This document shows positions 51,641 to 60,562 of a DNA stretch of 64,000 nt, piece after piece. The notes beneath the pieces are model-generated. The model did no database searches, was not told the origin of the DNA, and saw only the letters and a list, made by a program, of their open reading frames with translations. The stretch covers positions 310,001-374,000 of the forward strand of contig JADFCQ010000005.1 of assembly GCA_015223225.1 (NCBI GenBank), given 5' to 3'. The position numbers and the translations under genes are program-made. Source of the stretch: Acetobacteraceae bacterium H6797. GTDB taxonomy: Bacteria > Pseudomonadota > Alphaproteobacteria > Acetobacterales > Acetobacteraceae. Positions within the stretch are counted from its first letter, which is position 1; every line of letters begins with the position of its first letter.

Positions 51641-53269
51641 GCCACCGCCACTGAGACCGAGCGCCCGGCGGGCCGCGACATAGCCCCAGGCCATGTTCGG
51701 CCCGATCGTGGTGCCCGTGCCGACCGAACGGGTGCCGAGCGGATTCGCCATGGCCACGCCCGCGCAGAACAGGCCGGGAATGACGCTGCCATCCGGGCGC
51801 AGCACCTCGGCCTCCGCATTGGTGCGCGGCCCGCCTTTGGTCGCGAGGATGGAGCGGTTGAAGGGCATGGCGAGGAAGGGCGGATGGATGATCGGGTCCA
51901 GCCCCGCGCGGCGGCGCTTATCGGCGCCCGCCGCGGCGTCCTTCTTCGCGGGGCGGCCGAAATCGCGATCCTCCCCGGCCATGACGGCAGCGTTGAAGCG
52001 GCTGACGGTCTCGGCCAGGGTCGCGGGGTCGAGCCCAATCTGGCTCGCCAGGGCCTCCACGGTCCTGGCCTGCCGCAGCCAGGATTTGTCGTGCCGCGCC
52101 GCCCAGCGGACGAGCGGCAGGTTCTCCAGCATATGCGCGTCCGAGATCACCCAGGCGGGCAGATGGATGGGCGCGCCGTTGGAATCCCGCTGGTCGATGA
52201 ACTCGCCGATATTGAAGCGCAGCTCGTTGACGAAGCGCTGCCCCTCGCGATTGACGAGAATGGCGTTGGGCTCGGTGTGGAAGGGCACCGGCATGGCCAG
52301 CACCTTCCCCTGGTAGCGCTTGGGGATGGAGGGCGTGAGCGTCGCCTGGTCCATATGCGCCAGCTCGGCGCCGATGGCGGCTGCCATGCGCTGGCCGTCG
52401 CCGGTATTGGTATCAGGGCTGCCGAGATAATCGACCGGGCCGGGGAAGTTCTCGGCGAGCAGAGACGGGTCCCATTCGAAGCCGCCCGTCGCGATCAGCA
52501 CGCCGCGTTTCGCGCGGTAATGGACCTGCCGTCCCTCGCGCTCGGCCATGACGCCAGTGACGGCGCCGTCATCGTCCTGGGTGAGCGAGAGCGCCCGCGT
52601 GCCGGGCATGATGGTCACGCCCTTATTGAGGCAGCCGGCGATGAGCCCCGTCATGAGCGCGGTGCCCTTGCCGCGCGCATTGGTCAGCACGCGCCAGGCG
52701 AGGCGCGGGAGGAGTTCGAAGGTCGTGCGGATGGGGTGGTGGTAGAGGTCCGTCTCGACCGCCTCGTGATAGGTGAAGAGCTCCGGAATGGTCGAGGCGC
52801 GGATGCGCCGCGCGAAGGGCCCCGCCTTCCAGCGGCTGAGCGGCAGCGGCGAGAGCATCCGCCCGCGCTTCTTCGCCCCCGGCAGGTCGCGCAAGGGGTC
52901 CGGCTCCGGCGTCAGCGCGAATCGGAGGGGCGAATGGGCCTCGACGAAGCGCAGCATCTCGGGCGCGGCGCTGACGAAACGCTGCCAGAGTGCGTCCTCC
53001 GTCTCGGCCCAGCCCTCGGGGGCGGCGGCGCGGATATAGGTGAGCGCCTCCTCCTCGCTATCCTCGATCCCGGCCGCCTTGGCGTGGTGGTTCGCGGGAA
53101 TCCAGGTGCCGGCGCCCGACATGGCGCTGGTGCCACCCAGCACCTCTGCTTTTTCCAGCACGGTGACGGCAAGCCCGCCCACGGCGGCGGTGAGCGCCGC
53201 TGTCAGGCCGGCCGAGCCGGAGCCGAGGACGAGGAAATCGGTATCGACGATATCGGGAGGCACAGACAT
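51617..53269 (-). CDS. FAD-dependent dehydrogenase, 3-ketosteroid delta1-dehydrogenase/fumarate-reductase type
   Basis: A 550-residue flavoprotein. The N-terminal FAD fold is FLVLGSGSAGLTAALTAAVGGLAVTVLEKAEVLGGTSAMSGAGTWIPAN, very similar to KstD proteins. The C terminus reads GTRSVGTGTTIGPNMAWGYVAARRAL, also typical. Relatives dehydrogenate ketosteroids or reduce fumarate-like substrates; no steroid genes are nearby, so the substrate is open. The ATG at 53269 (MSVPPDIVDTD) is chosen over the longer reading because the FAD fold then starts at about residue 11. It overlaps the convergent hypothetical gene by 24 bp. Confidence 0.88.
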   Translation of the reverse strand: MSVPPDIVDTDFLVLGSGSAGLTAALTAAVGGLAVTVLEKAEVLGGTSAMSGAGTWIPANHHAKAAGIEDSEEEALTYIRAAAPEGWAETEDALWQRFVSAAPEMLRFVEAHSPLRFALTPEPDPLRDLPGAKKRGRMLSPLPLSRWKAGPFARRIRASTIPELFTYHEAVETDLYHHPIRTTFELLPRLAWRVLTNARGKGTALMTGLIAGCLNKGVTIMPGTRALSLTQDDDGAVTGVMAEREGRQVHYRAKRGVLIATGGFEWDPSLLAENFPGPVDYLGSPDTNTGDGQRMAAAIGAELAHMDQATLTPSIPKRYQGKVLAMPVPFHTEPNAILVNREGQRFVNELRFNIGEFIDQRDSNGAPIHLPAWVISDAHMLENLPLVRWAARHDKSWLRQARTVEALASQIGLDPATLAETVSRFNAAVMAGEDRDFGRPAKKDAAAGADKRRRAGLDPIIHPPFLAMPFNRSILATKGGPRTNAEAEVLRPDGSVIPGLFCAGVAMANPLGTRSVGTGTTIGPNMAWGYVAARRALGLSGGGSVAGDGR

Positions 53270-53346
53270 GTTGCCATTATCGACCGATCCCGCGCCCTGC
53301 ACAGGCCCCCTTTCCCATCTCCGCGCCGCCGGGCCATGTTCGGCGC

Positions 53347-55050
53347 GTGAATCCCGATCCCTTCGCCCAGGCGAGCCTGCCGCGCCGCCTCGTTTTCCTC
53401 GCGCTCTGCCTGCTGATCATGGGCAGCCTGCTGCTATGCCTGTGGAACGTGCTTGCGCCGGGCGGCTGGACGGGGTGGGAAATCCTGATCTTCCTCTGCT
53501 TCATCGGCACCCTGCCCTGGTCGGCGCTCGGGCTCGGGAATGCGCTGCTGGGCTTCATGCTGCTCATGGGCAGCCGGGACCCTGTCGGGGCCGTGGTGCC
53601 CCAGGCGCGGGCGCCCGCCCGGCTGCCGCCGAAAGGCCGCACCGCCCTGGTGCTCTGCGTCAGGCGCGAGGCGATGGAGGAGGTGCTGCCGCTCATGGCC
53701 CCGCTGCTGGACGGGCTGGCCGAGCGGGGGCTGGGAGGGCACTTCGCGCTCTGGATCCTGTCCGACACGCCCGCCGGGCCGATCGCCGAGGCGGAGGAAG
53801 CCGCTATCCGCGCCTTCGCCGCCGTACGCCCCGCCGCGCCTCGGGTGAACTACCGCCGGCGGCCGGAGAATACCGGCTTCAAGGCGGGCAATATCATGGA
53901 CTTCCTCGACCGGCATCACGAGGAGGCCGAGTATTTCGTCACGCTCGATGCGGATTCGGCCATGTCCGCCGAGGCCGTGCTGCGGCTCGTCGGCTGCATG
54001 GAGGCCGATCCGAAGCTGGCCATCCTCCAGCATCTGACCGTCGGCCGCCCGACGAGCGCAGCCTTCCCGCGCCTGTTCCAGTTCGGGATGCGGGCGGGGA
54101 TGCGCGCCTGGGCGACGGGACAGGGCTGGTGGCAGCTCGATGAGGGGCCCTATTGGGGCCATAACGCCATCCTGCGCATCGCGCCCTTCCGCGCCCATGC
54201 CAGGCTCGCCCCCTTGCCCGATGGCAGCGCCATTCTCTCGCATGACCAGGTAGAGGCCGCCCGGCTGCATGCCGCGGGTTGGAAGGTGCGTTGCCTGCCG
54301 GCGGAAGACGGCAGCCTTGAGGGCAACCCGCCTTCCCTGCCCGATTATCTAGCGCGCGACCGGCGCTGGGGTGCGGGGAACATGCAGTATCTGCATCTGC
54401 TGCGCCTGCCGGGGCTTAGCGCCATGGCGCGCTGGCAGTTCGTGCAGGCCATCCTGCTTTTCCTCGGCGCGCCGCTATGGGCGCTGATCCTGCTTGCGGC
54501 GGCGCTGAACGCGGCGACGGGCGGGGCCGAGGCCACGCCACGCGCGGCTCTTGCGGCGCTGATGTTCGGCACCTGGTTCGCCTATTACGCCTCGAAGCTG
54601 CTGGGCTATCTGGAAGTGCTGATGAAGCCCCGCCTCGCCGCCCGCTACGGCGGCAGGGCGGCCTTCGCCAAGGGTGCGCTGGCCGAACTCGCCTTCACCT
54701 TCTTCTTCGAGCCGGTAAGCCTGCTCAACAAGGCCTTCTTCCTGGCCCTGCTGCCTTTCGGGCGGCGCATCGGCTGGGCGCCCCAGGCCCGCTCGGCCCA
54801 TGGCGTGGGCTGGGGCGAGGCGGCGCGCCTGCTCTGGCCCCATACGCTTTTCGGCCTGGCGCTGACCCTGCTTCTCGCCCTCACGGCGCCCGCCGCCCTG
54901 CCATGGGCGCTGCCTTTCCTGCTGCCGCTGCTGCTCGCGATCCCCTTCTGCACCCTCACCGCGAGCCGCCGTTTCTCCGCCAAACTGCGACGCGCGGGGC
55001 TCTGCGCGACGCCGGAGGAAATCGCAGGCACGCCCTCCGCGCTGCCGTGA
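53347..55050 (+). CDS. opgH: Glucans biosynthesis glucosyltransferase OpgH/MdoH (GTG start)
   Basis: A 567-residue membrane glycosyltransferase making the linear or cyclic beta-glucan backbone of osmoregulated periplasmic glucans from UDP-glucose. Two N-terminal transmembrane segments (about 17-37 and 45-70) precede the GT2 domain, with LDADSAMS (DxD type), GPYWGHNAILR and RDRRWGAGNMQY (QxxRW type); C-terminal transmembrane helices follow. It is shorter than E. coli MdoH (847), lacking part of its N- and C-terminal extensions. The start is GTG at 53347. The periplasmic partner OpgG is not in the window. Confidence 0.92.
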   Translation: MNPDPFAQASLPRRLVFLALCLLIMGSLLLCLWNVLAPGGWTGWEILIFLCFIGTLPWSALGLGNALLGFMLLMGSRDPVGAVVPQARAPARLPPKGRTALVLCVRREAMEEVLPLMAPLLDGLAERGLGGHFALWILSDTPAGPIAEAEEAAIRAFAAVRPAAPRVNYRRRPENTGFKAGNIMDFLDRHHEEAEYFVTLDADSAMSAEAVLRLVGCMEADPKLAILQHLTVGRPTSAAFPRLFQFGMRAGMRAWATGQGWWQLDEGPYWGHNAILRIAPFRAHARLAPLPDGSAILSHDQVEAARLHAAGWKVRCLPAEDGSLEGNPPSLPDYLARDRRWGAGNMQYLHLLRLPGLSAMARWQFVQAILLFLGAPLWALILLAAALNAATGGAEATPRAALAALMFGTWFAYYASKLLGYLEVLMKPRLAARYGGRAAFAKGALAELAFTFFFEPVSLLNKAFFLALLPFGRRIGWAPQARSAHGVGWGEAARLLWPHTLFGLALTLLLALTAPAALPWALPFLLPLLLAIPFCTLTASRRFSAKLRRAGLCATPEEIAGTPSALP

Positions 55051-55155
55051 CATTCCCGCGACGCGCCCAATCGGCTATGGCAGCTTGGCGCGGGATGCCC
55101 GATATCACCGCCTCCGCATGGCCCGGCCGGCCGAATTGGCTTTAGGAGCAGCCTC

Positions 55156-55473
55156 ATGAACCTCTACACGCTCGAGGCGCAGGATCGCGCCGTTCTGGTC
55201 TTCGCCGAGGAGACCGAGGAAAGCGCCCGCACCCTGGCTCTCGAAGCCATCGCCGAAGACCTGACCATCCTGGAATGCGACGGCCAGCCCGTGTGGGATG
55301 GCGAGAGCCCGCTGGTCGTCCGCGCCGCCACCAAGGAAGAGGCCGAGGAGTGGGAGGCCGATTTCGCCCAGGCCCTCGAGGAAGAGGAAGTGACCGAGGA
55401 AGAGCGCCAGGGCTATGCCCTGTTCCTCATCGAGGTCGAGGACGCCGAGGACGAGGAAGGCGACGAGGCCTGA
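55156..55473 (+). CDS. Very acidic small protein
   Basis: A 105-residue protein with 35 Asp/Glu and 5 Lys/Arg residues by direct count, so net charge is about -30. The N-terminal half (MNLYTLEAQDRAVLVFAEET and on) has a beta-alpha pattern, and the second half is nearly all Glu-rich. A good AGGAG precedes the ATG, and a strong rho-independent terminator follows, so it is probably well expressed. I recognise no family. Acidic proteins of this kind can mimic DNA or buffer metals or basic proteins, but no role is shown. Confidence 0.8.
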   Translation: MNLYTLEAQDRAVLVFAEETEESARTLALEAIAEDLTILECDGQPVWDGESPLVVRAATKEEAEEWEADFAQALEEEEVTEEERQGYALFLIEVEDAEDEEGDEA

Positions 55474-55484
55474 GCCTCGGGAGG

Positions 55485-55509
55485 GCCGGCCAAGGCCGGC
55501 TCGTTTTTT
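55485..55509 (+). terminator. Rho-independent terminator after the acidic protein gene
   Basis: GCCGGCC-AA-GGCCGGC (55485-55500) is followed by TCG and six T residues (55504-55509). A textbook terminator. Confidence 0.9.
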
Positions 55510-55577
55510 CCTGACATCCTTTCCCGATGTCGCGCGTTGCAGAGGCGCATAGCTTCGGAGCGGGAAAGGATTTTCAC

Positions 55578-55832
55578 ATGGGTCTGATCTGGACGATCAT
55601 CATCGGCTTCCTGGCCGGCGTCGTCGCCAAGTTCATCATGCCGGGCAGGAACGAGCCGAGCGGCTTCATCCTAACGACCATCCTGGGCATCGTCGGTGCG
55701 GCGCTGGCCTCCTATCTGGGCCAGGCGATCGGCTGGTACCGGGCGGGCGAAGGCGCGGGCTTCATCGGCGCCGTGGTCGGCGCGATCATCATCCTCTGGA
55801 TCTACGGGATGTTCGCCAGCCGGCGTGCGTGA
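55578..55832 (+). CDS. GlsB/YeaQ/YmgE-family small membrane protein
   Basis: An 84-residue protein with three hydrophobic segments: GLIWTIIIGFLAGVVAKFIM, FILTTILGIVGAALASYLGQAIG and GFIGAVVGAIIILWIYGMF. The glycine-rich pattern is that of the transglycosylase-associated protein family (GlsB/YeaQ/YmgE), small inner-membrane proteins induced by stress in several bacteria; their role is unclear. The ATG at 55578 is chosen because the first transmembrane segment starts at residue 2. It is flanked by terminators on both sides, so it is a monocistronic unit. Confidence 0.9.
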   Translation: MGLIWTIIIGFLAGVVAKFIMPGRNEPSGFILTTILGIVGAALASYLGQAIGWYRAGEGAGFIGAVVGAIIILWIYGMFASRRA

Positions 55833-55859
55833 TCGGGCCTTGGAGCCGGAGAGTGAAAG

Positions 55860-55882
55860 GGGGGCCTAGCGGCCCCCTTTTT
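55860..55882 (+). terminator. Terminator after the GlsB-like gene
   Basis: GGGGGCC-TAGC-GGCCCCC (55860-55877) is followed by five T residues. It lies 27 bp after the GlsB-like stop. Confidence 0.88.
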
Positions 55883-55921
55883 CATGTCTCGCGGTGCTGG
55901 CGGAAAGCGCCGGTCACGAAG

Positions 55922-55943
55922 AAGGGCGCCTTGCGGCGCCCTT
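55922..55943. terminator. Hairpin between the convergent GlsB-like and DUF2892 genes
   Basis: AAGGGCGCC-TTGC-GGCGCCCTT is a perfect 9-bp stem with a 4-base loop; on the minus strand it lies 32 bp past the DUF2892 gene stop and can terminate that gene. The run TTTCT follows on the plus strand. Confidence 0.7.
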
Positions 55944-55975
55944 TCTCATTCTCCAGAGCTGTTGGCCTTCCCGGC

Positions 55976-56209
55976 TCAGGCCTCGAGGCGGCGCTGGCCG
56001 TCGGAATAGCCCGCAATCATCGCCTTGGCCGGGCAATTGCCCTCGGCGCCGCGCCAGGCGAGATAGCCGCCGACCGCCAGGGCCGCGACATTCAGCAGCG
56101 GATTGGGGCGGGGCTTGGCCCCGGCCGCCGCGAGAAGCAGCCCGCCGATGACATAGACGGCACGCTCGCCCGTCGAGAGATGGCCGGCGGGATCGTTCGC
56201 AAGAGACAT
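55976..56209 (-). CDS. DUF2892-like small membrane protein
   Basis: A 77-residue protein with two hydrophobic segments (VYVIGGLLLAAAG and LLNVAALAVGGYLAWRG) and a GERAVYVIGG start typical of the YgaP-type DUF2892 domain. The conserved GNCPAKAMI end resembles the rhodanese-linked or stand-alone forms. The ATG at 56209 has GGAGGATA 5-12 bases upstream. It lies 82 bp after the ABC transporter gene on the same strand and could be the last gene of that unit. Function unknown. Confidence 0.82.
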   Translation of the reverse strand: MSLANDPAGHLSTGERAVYVIGGLLLAAAGAKPRPNPLLNVAALAVGGYLAWRGAEGNCPAKAMIAGYSDGQRRLEA

Positions 56210-56291
56210 GCTTATCCTCCGTTCGGAAAAATCCGTTCGGGAGATAAAGTCATGAAGCCGGGGCAGGGTTTCCGGAACCCTGCCCTGCCCG

Positions 56292-58013
56292 TCAGGCAGC
56301 CTCGCCGAATTGCGCCTCGTGGAGCGCCCGATAGGCGCCGCCACGGGCTAGCAATTCCTCATGCGAACCCTGCTCCACGATCCCCTGCTCGGTGACGACC
56401 AGGATACGGTCCGCATTGCGGATGGTGGCCAACCGGTGCGCGATGACCAGCGTGGTGCGGCCCACGGCGAGTTCGGCCAGCGACTGCTGGATGGCCCGCT
56501 CCGTTTCCGTATCCAGCGCCGAGGTCGCCTCGTCGAGCACCAGGATGGGCGGGTTCTTGAGGAACATGCGCGCGATGGCCATGCGCTGCTTCTGCCCGCC
56601 CGAGAGCTTCACGCCGCGCTCGCCGATGACCGTATCGAGCCCGTCCGGCTGGTTCGCGATCATCTCGGCGAGCTTGGCGCGGCTCGCGGCCTCCCAGATC
56701 TCAGGGTCGCTCGCGCCCAGCTTTCCATAGGCGATATTCTCGCGAATGGTGCCGGCGAAGAGGAAGACGTCCTGCTGCACGATGCCGATCTGGCGCCGCA
56801 GCGAAGCCTGGGTCATGTCGCGGATATCGATGCCGTCGACGGTGATGCGCCCTTCCTGCACGTCATAGAAACGCGGCAGCAGCGAGCAGAGCGTCGTCTT
56901 GCCGGCGCCGGAGGGGCCGACGAGCGCCACCGTCTCACCGGCGCGGATGGCGAGGTCGATATTCTTCAGCACCGGCCGGGCCGGGTCATAGCCGAAGGTC
57001 ACGTTCTCATAGCGCAGCTCGCCCTTGAGCGGGCCGACCTCCTTCGCGCCGGGGCGGTCAGTGATGTCGGGCTCCGTCTCCATCAGCCGCTTGAAGCTGC
57101 GGAAGCCGGCCAGGCCGCGCGGATAGAGCTCGATCACCACGCCCAGCTTATCGAGCGGGCGATAGAAAATGCCCACCAGCAGCAGGAAGGCGACGAAATC
57201 GCCGATGGAGAGGCTGCCGCGCACGATCAGCACCGTGCCCGCCAACATCACCACGAGCTGGACGACGCGCATGCCGACATAATTCAGCGTCGTGCCCACG
57301 GCCATGATGCGATAGGCATCGAGCTTGGTGCGCTGATATTCGGCATTGTCCCGCGCGAAGAGCTTCTTCTCATGCGCCTCGTTGGCGAAGGCCTTCACGA
57401 CGCGGATGCCGCCGACATTCTCCTCGATCCGCGCGTTGAAGGCGCCGACACGGCCGAAGATCTTCTGCCAGTTATGCGTCATCCGCCCGCCCTGGCGCAT
57501 CACCACCCAGGCGGTGACCGGCACGACGAATAGCGTGACGAGCGCGAGCACCGGGTTCACCAGCATCATCAGCACGAAGGCGCCGATGAAGGTGAGCAGC
57601 GCGACGAGCAGATCCTCCGGCCCGTGATGCGCGACCTCGCCCACGTCTTCCAAGTCCTTCGTGATTCGGGCGACGAGATGGCCCGTCTTCTGCCCGTCGA
57701 AGAAGCGGAAGGAGAGTTTCTGCAGATGGTCGAAGGCGAGGCGGCGCAGCTCCGTCTCGATGGCGATGCCGAGCACATGGCCGTAATAGGTGACCACGAC
57801 CATCAGCCCCGCATTGGCGAGATAGACCGCGAGCAGGCCGAGGATGGCCGAGACGATTACCACCATGTCCTGCTGCGGCAGGAGATAGTCGATGAAGGCG
57901 CGCACGGCCATCGGGAAGGCTAGTTCCAGCACGCCGGAGACGGCGGCGGCGCCGAAATCGAGAAGCAGCAGCCGCTTATGAGGGCGGTAGAAGGCCAGGA
58001 AATCGCGGAGCAT
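56292..58013 (-). CDS. ABC transporter, fused permease-ATPase (MsbA/exporter type)
   Basis: A 573-residue half-transporter: six transmembrane helices in residues 1-310 (ELAFPMAVRAFIDYLLP and others) and a nucleotide-binding domain at about 330-573. Walker A is GPSGAGKTT, the signature LSGGQKQR, Walker B ILVLDEATSALD, and the H-loop is IAHRLATI. It acts as a homodimer exporter; substrate candidates are lipids, drugs or peptides, not distinguishable here. The ATG at 58013 fits the first helix after FYRPHKR. The gene follows the GT21-like gene by 81 bp on the same strand. Confidence 0.92.
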   Translation of the reverse strand: MLRDFLAFYRPHKRLLLLDFGAAAVSGVLELAFPMAVRAFIDYLLPQQDMVVIVSAILGLLAVYLANAGLMVVVTYYGHVLGIAIETELRRLAFDHLQKLSFRFFDGQKTGHLVARITKDLEDVGEVAHHGPEDLLVALLTFIGAFVLMMLVNPVLALVTLFVVPVTAWVVMRQGGRMTHNWQKIFGRVGAFNARIEENVGGIRVVKAFANEAHEKKLFARDNAEYQRTKLDAYRIMAVGTTLNYVGMRVVQLVVMLAGTVLIVRGSLSIGDFVAFLLLVGIFYRPLDKLGVVIELYPRGLAGFRSFKRLMETEPDITDRPGAKEVGPLKGELRYENVTFGYDPARPVLKNIDLAIRAGETVALVGPSGAGKTTLCSLLPRFYDVQEGRITVDGIDIRDMTQASLRRQIGIVQQDVFLFAGTIRENIAYGKLGASDPEIWEAASRAKLAEMIANQPDGLDTVIGERGVKLSGGQKQRMAIARMFLKNPPILVLDEATSALDTETERAIQQSLAELAVGRTTLVIAHRLATIRNADRILVVTEQGIVEQGSHEELLARGGAYRALHEAQFGEAA

Positions 58014-58094
58014 CAGACACCTCGGGCGGCCGCCCGTCATGCGGCGGCGCAACAAGCCGCAATAAGAGCCCCGGCAAGGCGCCGCAAGGCCCGT

Positions 58095-59255
58095 TCAGCC
58101 CCGGGACGAAGAACGTTCGATGACTGTGACTTCCGCGGGCCCCGCGATCTCGTAGGTGATGTGGCGCCAGCGCATCAGCCCCCTCGCCCGCGCCGAGAGC
58201 AGCAGCGCCAGCCAGAGCCAGGGCATGAGCGGCGCGGCGAGCACGGGCAGAAGCTGGCCGAGGCGGTTCGAGGCTGTATCGGGCACGCCGATGATCCGCG
58301 CGAGGCGCTGCGCCAGGGCCCAGCGCAGCAGACGCCCGGCATAAAGCAGCCCGAGCGCCACCCAGGCGATGGTGCTGTGGCTCAGCAAGGCAAGGATGGC
58401 CAGCCAGCCCAGCCCATCGGCCAGCAGCCAGGCGACGGCGAGCCGATAATGTCCCGGCTGATGCAGCCGCAGAATGGCCATCTGCCGCCGCATGAAGCGC
58501 CAGGCCCCCTCCCCGAGCCGCGTCGGCAGCAGCAGGGCGCGGCGGCAGAGGAGCTTGAGGCGCAGCGCACGGGCCGCGTCGGCGATGGTCAGGTCGTCGG
58601 AAAAGGCGGTCGCGAGCCGCGTCGGGAGATCGAGCCGCCGCAGGGCTTCGGGCGAGAAGGCCAGCGACCCTCCCCAGAGCACCCCCGCCCATTGCCGGTT
58701 GGGCAGTTGCGCGAAGCTGCGCTCGAGCCAGGCGACGGCCTGGGCCATGGCGCCGCCGCCCTCCGGCTCCTGCCAGCGATAGCCGTTCACCATGTCATGG
58801 CTGCCGGCGAAGATGGGGGAAGCGAGGCTGGAAAGCCACCAGGGCTGCGGCAGAATATCGCCATCGATCATGACGATCGCCTCGTCCTCCGGCGTCACCA
58901 GGGCGAAGGCGGCGATCAGATTGGCGCATTTCTGGCTGCATCGCTGGGCCGGCGGCGCGAGGGCGAAGCTGACGGGGAAAGGCAGGTCCGCCGTCGCGAG
59001 GCGCAGCGCCTCGGCGAAGGCCGTCTCCTCCGCCTCGATGGCCAAGATCAGCCGGGCCGGGCGCAGGCTCTGCCGGGCCAGGGCCTCGAAGAGCGCGGTG
59101 GGGATTTCGGGCGCGGCCAGAGGCAGGATGAGGCAGGCCCTGCCCGGCACCGCCTTATGCGCCACCCGCACCGCCATGGCGTGCCAGACCATCAGCGCCA
59201 CGGCCCCGCCGGCCGTCAGCAGGGTGAAGGCCAGGCCGAGCCAGAGCAGGATCAA
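58095..59255 (-). CDS. GT21-like membrane glycosyltransferase (ceramide glucosyltransferase/HpnI type), TTG start
   Basis: A 386-residue glycosyltransferase with an N-terminal helix (ILLWLGLAFTLLTAGGAVAL) and two or three C-terminal helices. The GT2/GT21 core includes RCSQKCANLIAAFALVTPEDEAIVMIDGDILP (DGD), then WGGSLAFSPEALRRL, SDDLTIAD and RFMRRQMAILRL. It ends with MRWRHITYEI, as in the ceramide glucosyltransferase family. Acceptors may be a hopanoid or glycolipid. The start is TTG at 59255, overlapping the DUF971 stop by 4 bp, with AAGGG upstream; no ATG includes the first helix. Confidence 0.85.
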   Translation of the reverse strand: MILLWLGLAFTLLTAGGAVALMVWHAMAVRVAHKAVPGRACLILPLAAPEIPTALFEALARQSLRPARLILAIEAEETAFAEALRLATADLPFPVSFALAPPAQRCSQKCANLIAAFALVTPEDEAIVMIDGDILPQPWWLSSLASPIFAGSHDMVNGYRWQEPEGGGAMAQAVAWLERSFAQLPNRQWAGVLWGGSLAFSPEALRRLDLPTRLATAFSDDLTIADAARALRLKLLCRRALLLPTRLGEGAWRFMRRQMAILRLHQPGHYRLAVAWLLADGLGWLAILALLSHSTIAWVALGLLYAGRLLRWALAQRLARIIGVPDTASNRLGQLLPVLAAPLMPWLWLALLLSARARGLMRWRHITYEIAGPAEVTVIERSSSRG

Positions 59256-59626
59256 GAAGCGCGGCCCTTGCCGCGTGGCTCGCGCGAGAGGCCGCGCGCC
59301 GCCAATTCGCCGAGATAGGCGGCCCAGCGGCTTTCGTAGTCCCGGCCCAGCTCGTGGAGATAGTCCCAGGTATAGATGCCGCTGTCGTGCAGATCGTCGA
59401 AGATGAGGCGGACGGCATAATGCCCCACCGGCTCCAGCCGCATGATGCCCACATGGGCGCGGCCGGCGACGATCACCTTCTGGTCCGGGCCATGGCCCTG
59501 GACCTCGGCCGATGGGCTTTCGACGCGGAGATATTCCGCGGGCAGGCTGAACCGCTGGCCGTCATCGAAGCTGACCTCCAGCAGCCGCTCCGCCCGGCGC
59601 AGCCGGATCTCGACCGGCGTGGGCAT
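59252..59626 (-). CDS. DUF971 (gamma-butyrobetaine hydroxylase-like N-terminal domain) protein
   Basis: A 124-residue protein of the DUF971 family: PVEIRLRRAERLLEVSFDDGQRFSLPAEYLRVESPSAEVQGHG and MRLEPVGHYAVRLIFDDLHDSGIYTWDYLHELG. In other proteins this domain appears beside Fe-S assembly or hydroxylase domains; its own role is not established. The Zn-binding Cys residues seen in some relatives are absent. It shares one base with the UPF0434 stop (TGATG) and overlaps the glycosyltransferase start by 4 bp. Confidence 0.92.
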   Translation of the reverse strand: MPTPVEIRLRRAERLLEVSFDDGQRFSLPAEYLRVESPSAEVQGHGPDQKVIVAGRAHVGIMRLEPVGHYAVRLIFDDLHDSGIYTWDYLHELGRDYESRWAAYLGELAARGLSREPRGKGRAS

Positions 59627-59826
59627 CAGGCGTCGAGCTTGCGCGCCTCGTCGGGCAGCATGATGGGGATGCCGTCCCGGATAGGATAGGCGAGGCCCGC
59701 CTGCTCGCTGATCAGCTCGCCACGCGCGCGGTCATAGACCAGCGGGCCCTTGGTGACCGGGCAGACCAGGATTTCCAGCAGCCGGGGGTCGATCGCGCCG
59801 CCGGCGGCGGTGTTGGCGTCACTCAT
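59626..59826 (-). CDS. UPF0434/Trm112-like protein (YcaR)
   Basis: A 66-residue protein of the UPF0434 (Trm112p-like) family: [49 protein letters not shown]. One Cys of the ancestral zinc site remains (VCPVT). In other organisms Trm112-like proteins stabilise methyltransferases. It follows the Lon-N-domain gene by 57 bp and is coupled to DUF971. Confidence 0.94.
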   Translation of the reverse strand: MSDANTAAGGAIDPRLLEILVCPVTKGPLVYDRARGELISEQAGLAYPIRDGIPIMLPDEARKLDA

Positions 59827-59883
59827 CGCAGATACTCCTCAGTGGCCCCTCTTCTAGACCGGCATGGCCCAGAGGAACAGGCG

Positions 59884-60543
59884 TCAGCTCGGCAAAGCAG
59901 GCGGCTCCAGGTCGCTCGCGGCTTCCATGCGCATCAGCGTGGTGAGCATGGAAGCCCGGCTCGCGAGGTCCGGTGCCTCCAGCAGCGCCTGCTGCTCGGC
60001 CGCGCCGAAGGGGCAGATCATGGAGAGGTTGGTGACGAGCGTGGCGTCGCTCATCTGATCGATTCCCTGCCAATTGGCCTGCAGGCGCCGGGCGGCGAAA
60101 TACTCGCGCAGGGCCGCGAGGAGCGCCTCGCGGTCCACCACGCCTTCGGGCGGCGGCGCCAGATCGGCCTGGAAAGAAGCGTAATCGACCAGGGCGCGGC
60201 GATAGGGCCGTTCCAGCGGCAATTCCCGCTGAATGCGGAAGCGGATCAGGCCCTGGAGCGTGACGAGCATCCGCCCGTCCTCCGTCTCCGCGAAGGAGAT
60301 GATGCGGCCGAGGCAGCCGACCTTGAAGAGGCCGGGCCCGTTCGGCCCCGGCGGCAAAGCCGGGTCCGGCAGCATCATGCCGAAAAGACGGAGATGAGCC
60401 AGCGCCGCCTCGGTCATCGCGAGGTAGCGCGGCTCGAAGATATTGAGCGGCAGCCGGCCGCCGGGCAGCAGGAGCGCCCGTTCCAGCGGAAAGAACGGAA
60501 TTTCCGCCGGAAGCTCGGCGAAAGGCGTGGCGAAGGCCGTCAT
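59884..60543 (-). CDS. Lon N-terminal (LON substrate-binding) domain protein
   Basis: A 219-residue stand-alone LON substrate-binding domain protein: IPFFPLERALLLPGGRLPLNIFEPRYLAMTEAAL, GRIISFAETEDGRMLVTLQGLIRFRIQ and QMSDATLVTNLSMICPFGAAEQQALLEAPDLASRASMLTTLM. It lacks the AAA and protease domains of Lon. It probably binds unfolded or specific peptides. The ATG at 60543 gives the conserved start. It follows the YbbN gene by 19 bp on the same strand, the usual order in Alphaproteobacteria. Confidence 0.94.
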   Translation of the reverse strand: MTAFATPFAELPAEIPFFPLERALLLPGGRLPLNIFEPRYLAMTEAALAHLRLFGMMLPDPALPPGPNGPGLFKVGCLGRIISFAETEDGRMLVTLQGLIRFRIQRELPLERPYRRALVDYASFQADLAPPPEGVVDREALLAALREYFAARRLQANWQGIDQMSDATLVTNLSMICPFGAAEQQALLEAPDLASRASMLTTLMRMEAASDLEPPALPS

Positions 60544-60562
60544 CCCGTCGCCGCCCTCTGCC

